Counted from the first letter of the stretch, positions 45,100-53,933 are shown. The stretch is 64,000 bases of DNA from Aquimarina muelleri DSM 19832 (GCF_000430665.1 NZ_KE387188.1:97360-161359), one strand, 5' to 3'. The notes: generated by a model from the sequence alone, not told the origin. Numbers and translations: made by a program.

Positions 45100-45175
45100 A
45101 GTTACTATTAATTGGTATTTTTTTTGACTAGTACTCTTCAAAAGAAGATAATAATTAAATTAAAACAGTATAAAA

Positions 45176-47062
45176 ATGGCAACAGGAAGTATTAATGTAT
45201 CGGTAGAAAACATTTTTCCTTTAATTAAAAAATTCTTGTATTCTGATCATGAAATTTTCTTACGAGAATTAGTATCAAATGCAACAGATGCGACTTTAAA
45301 GTTAAAACATTTAACTAGTATTGGTGAAGTAAATGTAGAGTATGGCAATCCTTTTATCGAAATAAAAATTGATAAGGAGAAGAAACAATTACATATCATC
45401 GACCAAGGAATTGGTATGACAGCTGAAGAGGTTGAAAAATATATCAATCAAGTTGCTTTTTCTGGAGCTGAAGAATTTCTTGAAAAATATAAAGACAGTG
45501 CTAAAGATTCTGGAATCATAGGGCACTTTGGTTTAGGGTTCTATTCTGCTTTTATGGTTGCAAGTAAAGTAGAGATTATCACAAAATCTTATAAAGATGA
45601 GCCAGCAGCACATTGGATTTGTGATGGATCACCAACATATAGTATTGAAGCTCATGATAAAACCGAAAGAGGAACCGAAATTATCTTACATATTGGAGAA
45701 GATGATGCAGAGTTTCTTGAAGAAAGTAGAATACGTGAGTTATTGGTAAAGTATAACAAGTTCATGCCAGTATCTATTAAATTTGGTACGAAGACTGAAA
45801 CTTTACCAAAGCCTGAAGATGCTAAAGAAGAAGATCCTGCTCCTACTCAAGAAGTAGATAACATTATTAATAATCCTAACCCTGCATGGACTAAACAACC
45901 AGCAGATTTAGAAGATCAGGATTATAAAAGTTTTTATCGTGAATTGTACCCTATGCAATTCGAAGAGCCTCTTTTTAATATTCATCTTAATGTAGATTAT
46001 CCTTTTAACCTAACGGGAATTTTATATTTCCCAAAAATGGGTCAGGATATGAACATGCAAAAAGATAAAATACAATTATACCAAAATCAGGTATATGTTA
46101 CAGATAATGTAGAAGGTATTGTACCAGAATTCCTTACAATGCTTAGAGGTGTAATAGATTCTCCAGATATCCCTCTTAATGTATCTCGTTCTTACCTACA
46201 GGCAGATGGAAATGTAAAGAAAATATCTAGTTATATTACTCGAAAAGTTGCAGATAAATTAACTTCTATGTTTAAAAACAATAGAGAAGATTTTGAGCAA
46301 AAATGGAATGATATAAAAATCGTGATCGAGTACGGAATGCTTTCTGAAGATAAATTCTTTGAAAAAGCAGACAAATTTGCTCTTTTTCCAACCGTAGATA
46401 ATTCTTTCTTTACTTTTGAAGAATTACAAGAAAAAATTAAAGATTCTCAAACTGATAAAGATGGCAAACTAATAGTTCTGTATGCATCTAATAAAGAGGA
46501 ACAACATTCTTATATTTCTGCAGCCAAAGACAAAGGTTATGAAGTATTACTTTTAGACTCTCCTATCGTTTCTCATTTAATTCAAAAATTAGAAACAAGT
46601 AAAGAAAATATTTCTTTTGCTCGAGTAGATGGAGATCATATTGATAACCTTATCAAAAAAGATGAAGAAACAATTTCTAAATTATCTGATGAGGAAAAAG
46701 AAAGTCTTAAAACAGATCTTGAAAAAGTGGTGCCTAAAGAAAAATACACGATACAACTAGAAGCAATGGATAGCAATGCTTCGCCATTTATGATCACGCA
46801 GCCAGAATTTATGCGTAGAATGAAAGAGATGCAGCAAACAGGCGGCGGCGGTATGAACATGTTTGGTAATATGCCAGAGATGCATAACCTTATTGTAAAT
46901 ACAAATCATGATTTAATCAGCCAAATTAAAGATGCCAAAACAGATAAGAAAAAAGAGCGTTTAATAAAACAATCTTTGGACTTAGCTAGGCTTTCTCAAA
47001 ACCTATTAAAAGGAGAAGAGTTAACAGATTTTATCAAACGTAGTTACGAAATGGTAAAATAG
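45176..47062 (+). CDS. htpG: Molecular chaperone HtpG (Hsp90)
   Basis: ATP-dependent Hsp90 chaperone of the cytoplasm, 628 aa as usual. GHKL ATPase domain: LRELVSNATDATLK (motif with catalytic Glu and Asn) at about 26-39, DQGIGMT near 77, GHFGLGFYSAFMVA lid near 119. Middle domain with LNVSRSYLQ (catalytic Arg loop) near 339. A glycine-rich QQTGGGGMNMFGNMPEMHNL segment interrupts the C-terminal dimerisation domain, as is common in Bacteroidetes. Own terminator. Confidence 0.96.
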   Translation: MATGSINVSVENIFPLIKKFLYSDHEIFLRELVSNATDATLKLKHLTSIGEVNVEYGNPFIEIKIDKEKKQLHIIDQGIGMTAEEVEKYINQVAFSGAEEFLEKYKDSAKDSGIIGHFGLGFYSAFMVASKVEIITKSYKDEPAAHWICDGSPTYSIEAHDKTERGTEIILHIGEDDAEFLEESRIRELLVKYNKFMPVSIKFGTKTETLPKPEDAKEEDPAPTQEVDNIINNPNPAWTKQPADLEDQDYKSFYRELYPMQFEEPLFNIHLNVDYPFNLTGILYFPKMGQDMNMQKDKIQLYQNQVYVTDNVEGIVPEFLTMLRGVIDSPDIPLNVSRSYLQADGNVKKISSYITRKVADKLTSMFKNNREDFEQKWNDIKIVIEYGMLSEDKFFEKADKFALFPTVDNSFFTFEELQEKIKDSQTDKDGKLIVLYASNKEEQHSYISAAKDKGYEVLLLDSPIVSHLIQKLETSKENISFARVDGDHIDNLIKKDEETISKLSDEEKESLKTDLEKVVPKEKYTIQLEAMDSNASPFMITQPEFMRRMKEMQQTGGGGMNMFGNMPEMHNLIVNTNHDLISQIKDAKTDKKKERLIKQSLDLARLSQNLLKGEELTDFIKRSYEMVK

Positions 47063-47092
47063 TATTAGATCACTAACGTTGTTAGACATATT

Positions 47093-47130
47093 AAACCGCT
47101 TCTTTGTTGTATCATTGAAGCGGTTTTTTA
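47093..47130 (+). terminator. htpG terminator
   Basis: AAACCGCTTC (47093-47102) pairs with GAAGCGGTTT (47117-47126), followed by a T-run; 30 bp past the stop. Confidence 0.9.
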
Positions 47131-47207
47131 TATAACACTACTTTTTGATTTAAAAAAACTAACATTATATTTTTTTACATCCATAATGATTTACATACTT
47201 TTATAAA

Positions 47208-48197
47208 ATGAAGAACTTGAATTTTATTCTTACCATTCTATTATTAATAGGAGTACATCTATTTGGGCAAAATTGTGTTTCGGGATATGTAAATATTGAA
47301 AACCCTGAGCAATGGGAATCAAAAGTTTATTTAAGTCAAGTTCAACTTAAAGAAAACTTAAATAATTATAATGTAAAAACTATTGCTTCTTCCTCCATTA
47401 CAAAAGAAGGCTTCTTTAATTTTGATAAAAGCTTGTTCACCTCAACAAATCTTATTTATAAAGTACATGTAAACGCACTACCCAAAAAAGAAAAAGACAT
47501 ACTTTTTAATAAAATAAAAAACTTTGAACTATTTATCTTATCTAAAAACGATACTATCTTTTTTAATAAAGGAAAAAAACTATTTGATAAGCAAACAAGT
47601 GATAATATTGCAAATAGGGAATGGAAAAAATTAAAAAAGTTTGAAGCCAGATACGAAAACTTGACATCTGATTTTGATCCAAAACAATATCTTATAGAAA
47701 CCAAAGGGTATGTAAAAGATTCTTTACAAATACTTTTAGTAAAACTTATCGGTATAAAAAGACTAGATGACCAAAATTTATTAGAAAAAGATGTTAGAAA
47801 AAATCCTGATTATTATACAAGTTTATTAAAAGAACTTAAATCCAGCGAACTGGATCCTTCCACTTATGTGTACTTAGAAAATAAATTGCGCTTTATTGAT
47901 CAAAAAATTGTAAATAAAAAATATAACATAAGTATCTGGATAAATGGAATAGCTTTTTTGATTATTGCTCTATTGAGTTTTATTTATATAAGATCCGTAA
48001 AAAAACAAAAAAAGACTAACGAAATACCCTTAAGTAATCAAGAAAAAGTTATAAAAGACCTTATAATCTCTGGTAAAAGCAACAAGGAGATCGCAAATGA
48101 GTTATTTATTAGCCTTAGCACTGTGAAAACTCATATCACTAACATTTACAATAAGTTAAATATATCTAGCCGACAAGATTTACTCCTTAAAAAATAA
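47208..48197 (+). CDS. Transmembrane LuxR-type transcriptional regulator
   Basis: A 329 aa protein. A signal/anchor segment is at 1-20, then a hydrophilic region (21-240) that would be outside the cytoplasm, one transmembrane helix (about 243-263), and a C-terminal LuxR/GerE HTH domain (about 272-329: LSNQEKVIKDLIISGKSNKE and LFISLSTVKTHITNIYNKL). This topology suggests a one-component sensor that reads a periplasmic signal and binds DNA at the membrane. It lies 85 bp upstream of a TonB-receptor-like gene, a likely target. Confidence 0.82.
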   Translation: MKNLNFILTILLLIGVHLFGQNCVSGYVNIENPEQWESKVYLSQVQLKENLNNYNVKTIASSSITKEGFFNFDKSLFTSTNLIYKVHVNALPKKEKDILFNKIKNFELFILSKNDTIFFNKGKKLFDKQTSDNIANREWKKLKKFEARYENLTSDFDPKQYLIETKGYVKDSLQILLVKLIGIKRLDDQNLLEKDVRKNPDYYTSLLKELKSSELDPSTYVYLENKLRFIDQKIVNKKYNISIWINGIAFLIIALLSFIYIRSVKKQKKTNEIPLSNQEKVIKDLIISGKSNKEIANELFISLSTVKTHITNIYNKLNISSRQDLLLKK

Positions 48198-48206
48198 ATT
48201 CATACC

Positions 48207-48218
48207 AGTACTAGTACT
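48207..48218. promoter_or_regulatory. 12-bp palindrome before the second TonB-like gene
   Basis: AGTACTAGTACT is a perfect palindrome in the 85-bp gap between the LuxR-type regulator and the outer-membrane protein gene; possible operator. Confidence 0.3.
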
Positions 48219-48282
48219 TTATTCAGCTTAGTTTTATTACTATTCTTTTTATATTTCATGAGTTATTTGCTTCAAAAATAAA

Positions 48283-50598
48283 ATGAAGCGCATCGTATAT
48301 CCTCTATTCCTCTTTCTTTCTTATATCTGCTATGGTCAAATAAAATATAATATATCCGGAACTATTTTTAATTCTGATAATATTATAATAGAAAAAGGAG
48401 AAGTAATTGTTCTTGATAAAGATTTAAATATTATAGAATCTAGTTGGGTAAAAAATGGTAAATTTTATATTGAAAAATTAAAACCAAACGAATATACTAT
48501 TAATGTTACCTCGTTAGGGTATAGTAGAGAGTCCATAAAAATCCTATTAGATCAAGATAAAATTGTCTCTATTATACTTCATAAAAACACTGAATTATTA
48601 GATGAAGTAACTATTAAGACTATTAAAAACCCTGTGACAATACGTAACGGCAATTTAAAAATTAGTGTTAAAAATTCTAATTTAGAATCTTCTACATCAG
48701 CTATCGATCTTTTATCTAAGCTTCCGGGAATTCAAATAAGCTCAAATAAACAATCTATCTATACTATAGGAAAAGGAAACCCTTTACTTTATATCGACAA
48801 TCAAAAAATCGATTTAGACCAACTTAAATCTTTATCCGTAGAAGACATAAAAGATATAGAACTTATAGAAAACCCACCTGCAAAGTATGAAGCCGACGGA
48901 AGAATTCTTATCCTAATTACAAGAGAAAGTAGTAAAATGAATGGTCATACCATAACATTATCTGAAATTGCTTCCTTCAAAAACCGTTTCAACAACTATT
49001 TGGGCATAAATTCTAATTATAAAAAAAACAAATTAGAACTACGAGCAAATTTTAATTACAACCAATTAGGATTTTGGGAAAGTGCTAGATCTGAACTCAA
49101 AATTTTAGATGAAAATATCGAATCTAAATACGATGTAAATGCTATAGGCCCAAGACCACAATTTATTATAGGAGGTGGTTTGTTTTACCAGTTAAATAAA
49201 GAAGATTATATCTCAGTCTATACAAACTTAAGGGCTCAATCTGATAAATTCCCTATCCAAACAAATACAGTTTTACAACAAGAAACAGAAAAGGATTATA
49301 TCCTAACCAAGGGAGAAAATGATGAAAAAAGAAGTTTTATAAGTAGCACTATAAATTTTAATAAAAAGATAGATTCTGCAACTAATTTATTTTTTGGTTT
49401 TCAACACTCCAACTATATTAGACATCCAAAAAGTACTATTTTTAATAACTTAAATGAAACAGGTTTTAAGTTATCGCAAAACAGAAATCAACGATACGAA
49501 ATTGATGTTTTTGCTAGTAAAATAGATATTGAAAAAGAAATTCATGATACTATAAAATTTGAAATGGGAGGCGCTATTTCAAAAGCCTATGCTGTTGCTC
49601 TTTCTAATTTCGAATTTGTAAATCCTTCTAATATAAAAACCTCTAAATATAATTATCAAGAATTTATCTACGCTTCGTATACACAACTTTCTGGAAAACT
49701 TAATAAAATAGAATATTCAGCCGGTATTCGATCTGAAATGAATATTGTAAAAGGTGGTTTTAAAGATGCTAAACTATTAGTAGACAGAAAACAATTTAAT
49801 TATTTTCCCAAACTACAGATTAAATTCCCTCTAGATACTGCTAAAAGTATCTATATTAACTATAATAAAACTATAAGCAGACCAGATTACCTTAACGCTA
49901 GTTCTATTAGCACATTCATTAATCCTTTTGTAGAGTTTTCAAGAAACGTTAATTTAAAACCAACTATTACCGAAGAAATATCTACTAAACTGCAATATAA
50001 AAAATATAATTTCAACCTTAATTATTACATTAAAGACAATCCTGTTTTCTACGACGTATCCTATAATTCTATAGATAACAGAGTAATATCTTCTCCTCAA
50101 AATTTTAAAAAAGAATCAGGATATCAAATTCAATTTACAAATACCGCTACCTATAAGTTTTGGAATACCACAAATTCATTAACATTAGAGTATAACAGAA
50201 TTGAAAACCCGACAACTATAAGTAAATCTAGTAAACCTTATCTGTACTACTTTTCAAATAATGAATTTAAAATTGCACCAAAAACAATTTTAGGATTAAG
50301 TTTATGGGGGCTAACCAAAAGGAATCAAAGTGCTTTTAAAAGAAATGCTCTTTTTATGGCGAGTATATCTTTTTCAAAAACATTTCTAAAAAAATTACAG
50401 CTTGCTATAAACTTTAATGATATTTTTAAAAGTGTAAAGCATCAAAGTAATTATACTTCTAATAACATCAAAGTTCAAGATATTTTTTATGCAGATAGTC
50501 GGGAAATATCATTTTCTTTAAAATATGTATTTGGGGAAACAAAAAAATCTTCTTTTAAAAATATGGATATTGATAACTCATCGAATAGGATGCAATAA
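48283..50598 (+). CDS. TonB-receptor-like outer-membrane beta-barrel protein
   Basis: A 771 aa outer-membrane protein with the same plan as the one at 39038: signal peptide 1-18, a carboxypeptidase-like domain (20-108), a plug-like region (125-215: LLSKLPGIQISSNKQSIYTI and ELIENPPAKYEADGR), then a long beta-barrel. The similarity to the 39038 protein is clear in domain order but low in sequence. No SusD is present. It is immediately downstream of the membrane LuxR regulator. Confidence 0.85.
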   Translation: MKRIVYPLFLFLSYICYGQIKYNISGTIFNSDNIIIEKGEVIVLDKDLNIIESSWVKNGKFYIEKLKPNEYTINVTSLGYSRESIKILLDQDKIVSIILHKNTELLDEVTIKTIKNPVTIRNGNLKISVKNSNLESSTSAIDLLSKLPGIQISSNKQSIYTIGKGNPLLYIDNQKIDLDQLKSLSVEDIKDIELIENPPAKYEADGRILILITRESSKMNGHTITLSEIASFKNRFNNYLGINSNYKKNKLELRANFNYNQLGFWESARSELKILDENIESKYDVNAIGPRPQFIIGGGLFYQLNKEDYISVYTNLRAQSDKFPIQTNTVLQQETEKDYILTKGENDEKRSFISSTINFNKKIDSATNLFFGFQHSNYIRHPKSTIFNNLNETGFKLSQNRNQRYEIDVFASKIDIEKEIHDTIKFEMGGAISKAYAVALSNFEFVNPSNIKTSKYNYQEFIYASYTQLSGKLNKIEYSAGIRSEMNIVKGGFKDAKLLVDRKQFNYFPKLQIKFPLDTAKSIYINYNKTISRPDYLNASSISTFINPFVEFSRNVNLKPTITEEISTKLQYKKYNFNLNYYIKDNPVFYDVSYNSIDNRVISSPQNFKKESGYQIQFTNTATYKFWNTTNSLTLEYNRIENPTTISKSSKPYLYYFSNNEFKIAPKTILGLSLWGLTKRNQSAFKRNALFMASISFSKTFLKKLQLAINFNDIFKSVKHQSNYTSNNIKVQDIFYADSREISFSLKYVFGETKKSSFKNMDIDNSSNRMQ

Positions 50599-50668
50599 AA
50601 ACTATCATCACAGTATACTTAACCATTAACGGAACCTACTCTTAAAAAAACAATTAAAATATTATATT

Positions 50669-50693
50669 TAGTTAGGATTCCTTACTATATTTG
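50669..50693 (+). promoter_or_regulatory. MarR operator 1 on a -7 box
   Basis: TAGTTAGGATTCCTTACTA at 50669-50687 differs by one base from the perfect palindrome TAGTTAGGATTCCTAACTA. It overlaps the -7 box TATATTTG (50686-50693), so a bound repressor would block polymerase. Confidence 0.7.
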
Positions 50694-50729
50694 TATTGCA
50701 ATTTTGCATTAACTTATAAATATTTTAAA

Positions 50730-50963
50730 ATGAATAAATCAATTTTTTACCACGCTGGTTGCCCTGTATGTATCACCGCAGAACATGACATTGTTAACTT
50801 AATTGGCTCTGATAATATAGAGATCATACATTTAGGAAATGATCCATCAAAAATTAAAAGTGCAGAGTTAGCTGGTGTACAATCAGTTCCTGCATTACTA
50901 ACTCCTAATGGAAATGTATTACATATTAACTTTGGAGCATCTATAGCAGATGTAAAAGGATAA
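50730..50963 (+). CDS. Mini thioredoxin-like CPVC protein
   Basis: A 77 aa cytoplasmic protein with thioredoxin/glutaredoxin features: an early strand (SIFYHAG), redox pair Cys11-Pro-Val-Cys14, and a cis-proline SVPAL near residue 53. Start ATG 50730 is chosen because the frame from 50691 lies on top of the promoter box. It is the first gene of the locus under operator 1. Confidence 0.8.
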   Translation: MNKSIFYHAGCPVCITAEHDIVNLIGSDNIEIIHLGNDPSKIKSAELAGVQSVPALLTPNGNVLHINFGASIADVKG

Positions 50964-50975
50964 TTTTTTTTAATC

Positions 50976-51018
50976 TAAATAGTTAGGATTCCTAATATTA
51001 TAGAGTCCTAACTATTTA
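50976..51018 (+). promoter_or_regulatory. MarR operator 2, doubled half-sites
   Basis: TAGTTAGGATTCCTAATAT at 50980-50998 matches the operator consensus at 16 of 19 positions. Together with TCCTAACTATTTA at 51006-51018 it also forms a perfect 13-bp inverted repeat (arms 50976-50988 and 51006-51018), so two copies of the half-site bracket the promoter region. No exact TAnnTTTG box is visible here. Confidence 0.6.
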
Positions 51019-51041
51019 AAAATAGTTCTTAACAAATTCTA

Positions 51042-51779
51042 ATGAAAAAACACATGAAAAATACAATTTTAACTTTAGTATTCATTCTCTTAACAAGCAC
51101 ATTATTGGCTTGCGATACATGTATAAAATACAATAATAATGATCTACAAATAATAAAAGCTTCTATCATACATGATACAACTATTGCCAGTACTATCTGG
51201 GAAATCCATGTAAAGGGAAAAGCCGGAAATACCACCCCTACCCCTATAGGAAAATTACATGGCGCACCTGTTTTAGGTTATGTTTTTCCTACTACATTAC
51301 AACCAACTGATGTAGGGTTTAGTAAAACAGAAGGAATTGTTGCCCTAGCTTTAACCTCTCATCCTGATTTTGATGACACTCCCTTATGGGATGAAAATAA
51401 TGATCTTACCTATGATAATGATGGTATTATATGGCATCCTCACTGGGTTATTTTGCACAAAGATGAACGCGTAGAAGGGGGATTATCTGTAAAACAATTT
51501 AAAAAAACAGATCCAACAGTAAAATTACCACCAACCAATCCAGGAATGCCTATGTACATGGATTCTCCAGGTTTTCAGGTTATTACTAATCAAACCAGTA
51601 TTAAAGTTATAATACCAGATTATAGAATGAATAATAAAACTGATTTCAAATTTGATGCTGTCTCTGCATACATGCAAGTAAATACAGAAATCAAAGACAA
51701 ACCTATGCTCGGTGTATACAAAGTATATAGTGTACTAAGTAAAGATCTTTCTCTGCCATATATGGTAAAATCAAAATAG
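51042..51779 (+). CDS. Secreted CDTC protein of unknown function
   Basis: A 245 aa exported protein. The hydrophobic signal ends in LLAC (residues 21-24), which fits a lipobox, and the next residues give a CxxC pair: Cys24-Asp-Thr-Cys27. The body is beta-rich with WHPHW near residue 148, no Cys in the rest, and no domain I recognise. A start at the internal ATG 51054 is also possible. It is probably co-transcribed with the DUF2024 gene 24 bp downstream and controlled by operator 2. Confidence 0.75.
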   Translation: MKKHMKNTILTLVFILLTSTLLACDTCIKYNNNDLQIIKASIIHDTTIASTIWEIHVKGKAGNTTPTPIGKLHGAPVLGYVFPTTLQPTDVGFSKTEGIVALALTSHPDFDDTPLWDENNDLTYDNDGIIWHPHWVILHKDERVEGGLSVKQFKKTDPTVKLPPTNPGMPMYMDSPGFQVITNQTSIKVIIPDYRMNNKTDFKFDAVSAYMQVNTEIKDKPMLGVYKVYSVLSKDLSLPYMVKSK

Positions 51780-51803
51780 TATTTTAAATAATAAAATAAA
51801 TAT

Positions 51804-52070
51804 ATGAAAATAGCAGTTTGGGATACTTACGTGAAACGAAACAATGGAATAGTAATGCATTTTGACATACTTGTTCCTGATTTTATAAAAGATCGTTCTA
51901 TTGTTTTTAAATTTGGAGAAGATTATCTAAGTAATAAGTCTTTTAAAGTCGAAACTATTGCTTCGGATAAGTGTATACTTTGCCATATCGAACAAGGAAC
52001 CCCCGAAATAATTAATGATATTAAAATCAAAGGATATTCAATCATCGAAATAGAAAATTGCCAAGAATAA
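51804..52070 (+). CDS. DUF2024 family protein
   Basis: An 88 aa cytoplasmic protein of the DUF2024 family (starts MKIAVWDTYV, with FDILVPD near 20). Function unknown. It carries a CxxC pair at Cys57/Cys60 (DKCILCH), a good fit for metal or disulfide chemistry. It follows the secreted CDTC gene by 24 bp. Confidence 0.85.
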   Translation: MKIAVWDTYVKRNNGIVMHFDILVPDFIKDRSIVFKFGEDYLSNKSFKVETIASDKCILCHIEQGTPEIINDIKIKGYSIIEIENCQE

Positions 52071-52080
52071 GGTATTTAAA

Positions 52081-52101
52081 TAATTAGGATTACTAACTTT
52101 G
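52081..52101 (+). promoter_or_regulatory. MarR operator 3 on a -7 box (autoregulation)
   Basis: TAATTAGGATTACTAACTT at 52081-52099 matches the operator consensus at 16 of 19 positions and overlaps the -7 box TAACTTTG (52094-52101) of the marR gene. Confidence 0.6.
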
Positions 52102-52130
52102 CTAATGAGAAAACAAAATTTCTCATTAGC
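52101..52130 (+). repeat. Perfect 12-bp inverted repeat before marR
   Basis: GCTAATGAGAAA (52101-52112) and TTTCTCATTAGC (52119-52130), loop 6 nt, ending 7 bp before the marR ATG. With transcription predicted to start near 52106, only part of the left arm would be in the RNA, so a second DNA operator is as likely as a leader hairpin. Confidence 0.6.
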
Positions 52131-52137
52131 ATTCTAA

Positions 52138-52743
52138 ATGAGTAAAAGTATTTTTGACATATCATTTCAACACAAAGACGTTAATAGTAAAATTGTAATT
52201 GGACTAGAACGTATCTCAGAAGTTTTTAGATCTCTGTTATGGGAGCATGCAAAACTTTTAGGTCTAAGTCCAATACAAATACAGATTCTAATCTTTATAG
52301 CATATCATAAAATAGATTTATGCACAGTAAGCCATCTTGCAAAAGAATTTAATGTCACTAAACCTACTATTAGTGATGCTGTTAAAATATTAGAAAAAAA
52401 AGAAATGATTTTTAAAAACAAAACAGCTTCAGATAGTAGAAGTTACTATATAAACTTAACTCCAGAAGGGCACAAAAAAGTTTCAGAAACTGAAAATTTT
52501 GCCGCTCCAATAAAAAAACAACTACTTCACTTTAATACTGAGGAACAAGAATCTTTATTAAAAATAATAAATACTCTCATTTATAAACTTAATCAATCTG
52601 GTATATTATCTGTACAAAGAACTTGTTATGCTTGTAAATTTTACACAAAAGATAAAAGCAAACACTATTGTAACCTAATACAAACTAATTTAAAAGATAC
52701 AGACATCAGGTTAGATTGCCCTGAATTTGAAGAAAGGTTGTAG
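52138..52743 (+). CDS. MarR family regulator with Cys4 tail
   Basis: A 201 aa winged-helix regulator. MarR core residues 20-150 (VSHLAKEFNVTKPTISDAV recognition region, KTASDSRSYYINLTPEG wing). A 40-residue C-terminal extension has Cys163, Cys166, Cys178 and Cys194 (CYAC...YC...DC), a zinc- or iron-sulfur-like spacing CX2CX11CX15C. It likely senses thiol, metal or redox state and represses the locus through three operators, including its own promoter. Confidence 0.9.
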   Translation: MSKSIFDISFQHKDVNSKIVIGLERISEVFRSLLWEHAKLLGLSPIQIQILIFIAYHKIDLCTVSHLAKEFNVTKPTISDAVKILEKKEMIFKNKTASDSRSYYINLTPEGHKKVSETENFAAPIKKQLLHFNTEEQESLLKIINTLIYKLNQSGILSVQRTCYACKFYTKDKSKHYCNLIQTNLKDTDIRLDCPEFEERL

Positions 52744-52819
52744 AGTTTTTATCCCATTATATTCTTGTCATTTTCTGTTACAGTTATCCTAAATATTGTT
52801 TAAAAAAAACTACTTTCAG

Positions 52820-52827
52820 TAATTTTG
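52820..52827 (+). promoter_or_regulatory. -7 promoter box of lipoprotein gene at 52854
   Basis: TAATTTTG (TAnnTTTG), ending 26 bp before the ATG, with a TTG about 20 bp further upstream. Confidence 0.5.
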
Positions 52828-52853
52828 CTCATAAAAATTAAAACTCTTAACTC

Positions 52854-53711
52854 ATGAAGAATTTATTGCTTTGTATTATAACACTTACCGTATTAAGCTG
52901 TGGTAAAAATAAAAAAGAAGAAAATCAACCTATAAACGAAGCTCCAAAAGAAAATACCGAAAATATTGCAGTAGAACCAGACAAGGGGATTGGTGATGGA
53001 GCGCCTTCTTTAACTAATCTATATATTAAAAAAATAGAAGAAGCTCACAAAAAGTCTGAATTTTTAAATCATAAAGCGGTTAGTTTTAACACCAATATTT
53101 TCTTTGGCGGAAAACAACGTTTAGATGCAAAAATTACTATGCTAACAAATTCTACCAAAATAAGAATTGATAAAAAAGATGGCAGTACTTTAATTTATGA
53201 CGGCAAAAAAGTGTTTCTATCCCCAAAAGAGGCTAATGATAAAGGTGCTCGTTTTGACATGTTTACTTGGTCCTATTTTTTTGGATTACCGTATAAATTA
53301 AATGATCCTGGCACTAAATTAGAATTAACAGAGCCAAAACCTCTAGATGGAGTGGAACACCAAACTTCTAGTCTTAGTTTTGAAAAAGGGACAGGCGATG
53401 CTCCAGATGACTGGTATGTAATTTATACTGATCAATTAAGTAACACAGTAAAAGCTGCAGCTTATATTGTTACTTTTGGAAATAATGGAGATACCTCTAA
53501 AGCAGAAGGAGATCCTCATGCTATTTACTATAAAAATTTTAAGACTACCGAAGGAATACCATTTGCAACAAAATGGGAATTTTATGAGTGGACCCAAGAA
53601 AAAGGAATTACGAATAAAATTGGTGAAGCTACGATTACCGATATTACTTTTTTAAAAGCTCAAGATGTATCTTTTAAAATAAGTGAAAATACTAAAGAGA
53701 TAAAACTATAA
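52854..53711 (+). CDS. Lipoprotein (possibly DUF6503)
   Basis: A 285 aa lipoprotein: signal 1-15 with lipobox LSC at Cys16, then a low-complexity Lys/Glu/Asn linker (17-45) and an all-beta body (55-285) similar to the LolA-like or DUF6503 type (AKITMLTNSTKIRID, LIYDGKKVFLSP). The body resembles outer-membrane lipoprotein-sorting or lipid-binding folds. No function is known. Not in the MarR regulon by position, with its own promoter box. Confidence 0.72.
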   Translation: MKNLLLCIITLTVLSCGKNKKEENQPINEAPKENTENIAVEPDKGIGDGAPSLTNLYIKKIEEAHKKSEFLNHKAVSFNTNIFFGGKQRLDAKITMLTNSTKIRIDKKDGSTLIYDGKKVFLSPKEANDKGARFDMFTWSYFFGLPYKLNDPGTKLELTEPKPLDGVEHQTSSLSFEKGTGDAPDDWYVIYTDQLSNTVKAAAYIVTFGNNGDTSKAEGDPHAIYYKNFKTTEGIPFATKWEFYEWTQEKGITNKIGEATITDITFLKAQDVSFKISENTKEIKL

Positions 53712-53843
53712 CAATTTATAAAAGAAACCTACAAGTATTTAATTAGAAGGTTTTTTGTTATAATCACTTATCCCCTATCTAAGTTAGCATCTAAATCAAT
53801 AACTTCGAGGAAAAATTTATAGATAATCAAAACTTAAAAAATC

Positions 53844-53882
53844 AAAAGCCCTCTTTAAACCAATGGTTCAAAAAGGGCTTTA
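53844..53882. terminator. Terminator between converging genes
   Basis: AAAGCCCTCTTT region pairs with AAAAAGGGCTTT, with one bulge; useful to both the 52854 gene and the astacin gene. Confidence 0.7.
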
Positions 53883-53933
53883 ACAACATATAATAACGTG
53901 TACTCCTTATAACTACATAACGAGTATTTTTTT

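Noticed and set aside
45091-45120. Sigma-54-type promoter before htpG
   Set aside because: TTGGCA is present but no GC pair occurs at the required 10-bp distance.
53467-53655. Open frame inside the lipoprotein gene at 52854
   Set aside because: Out-of-frame overlap inside a gene with a clear signal peptide and beta fold; no independent evidence.
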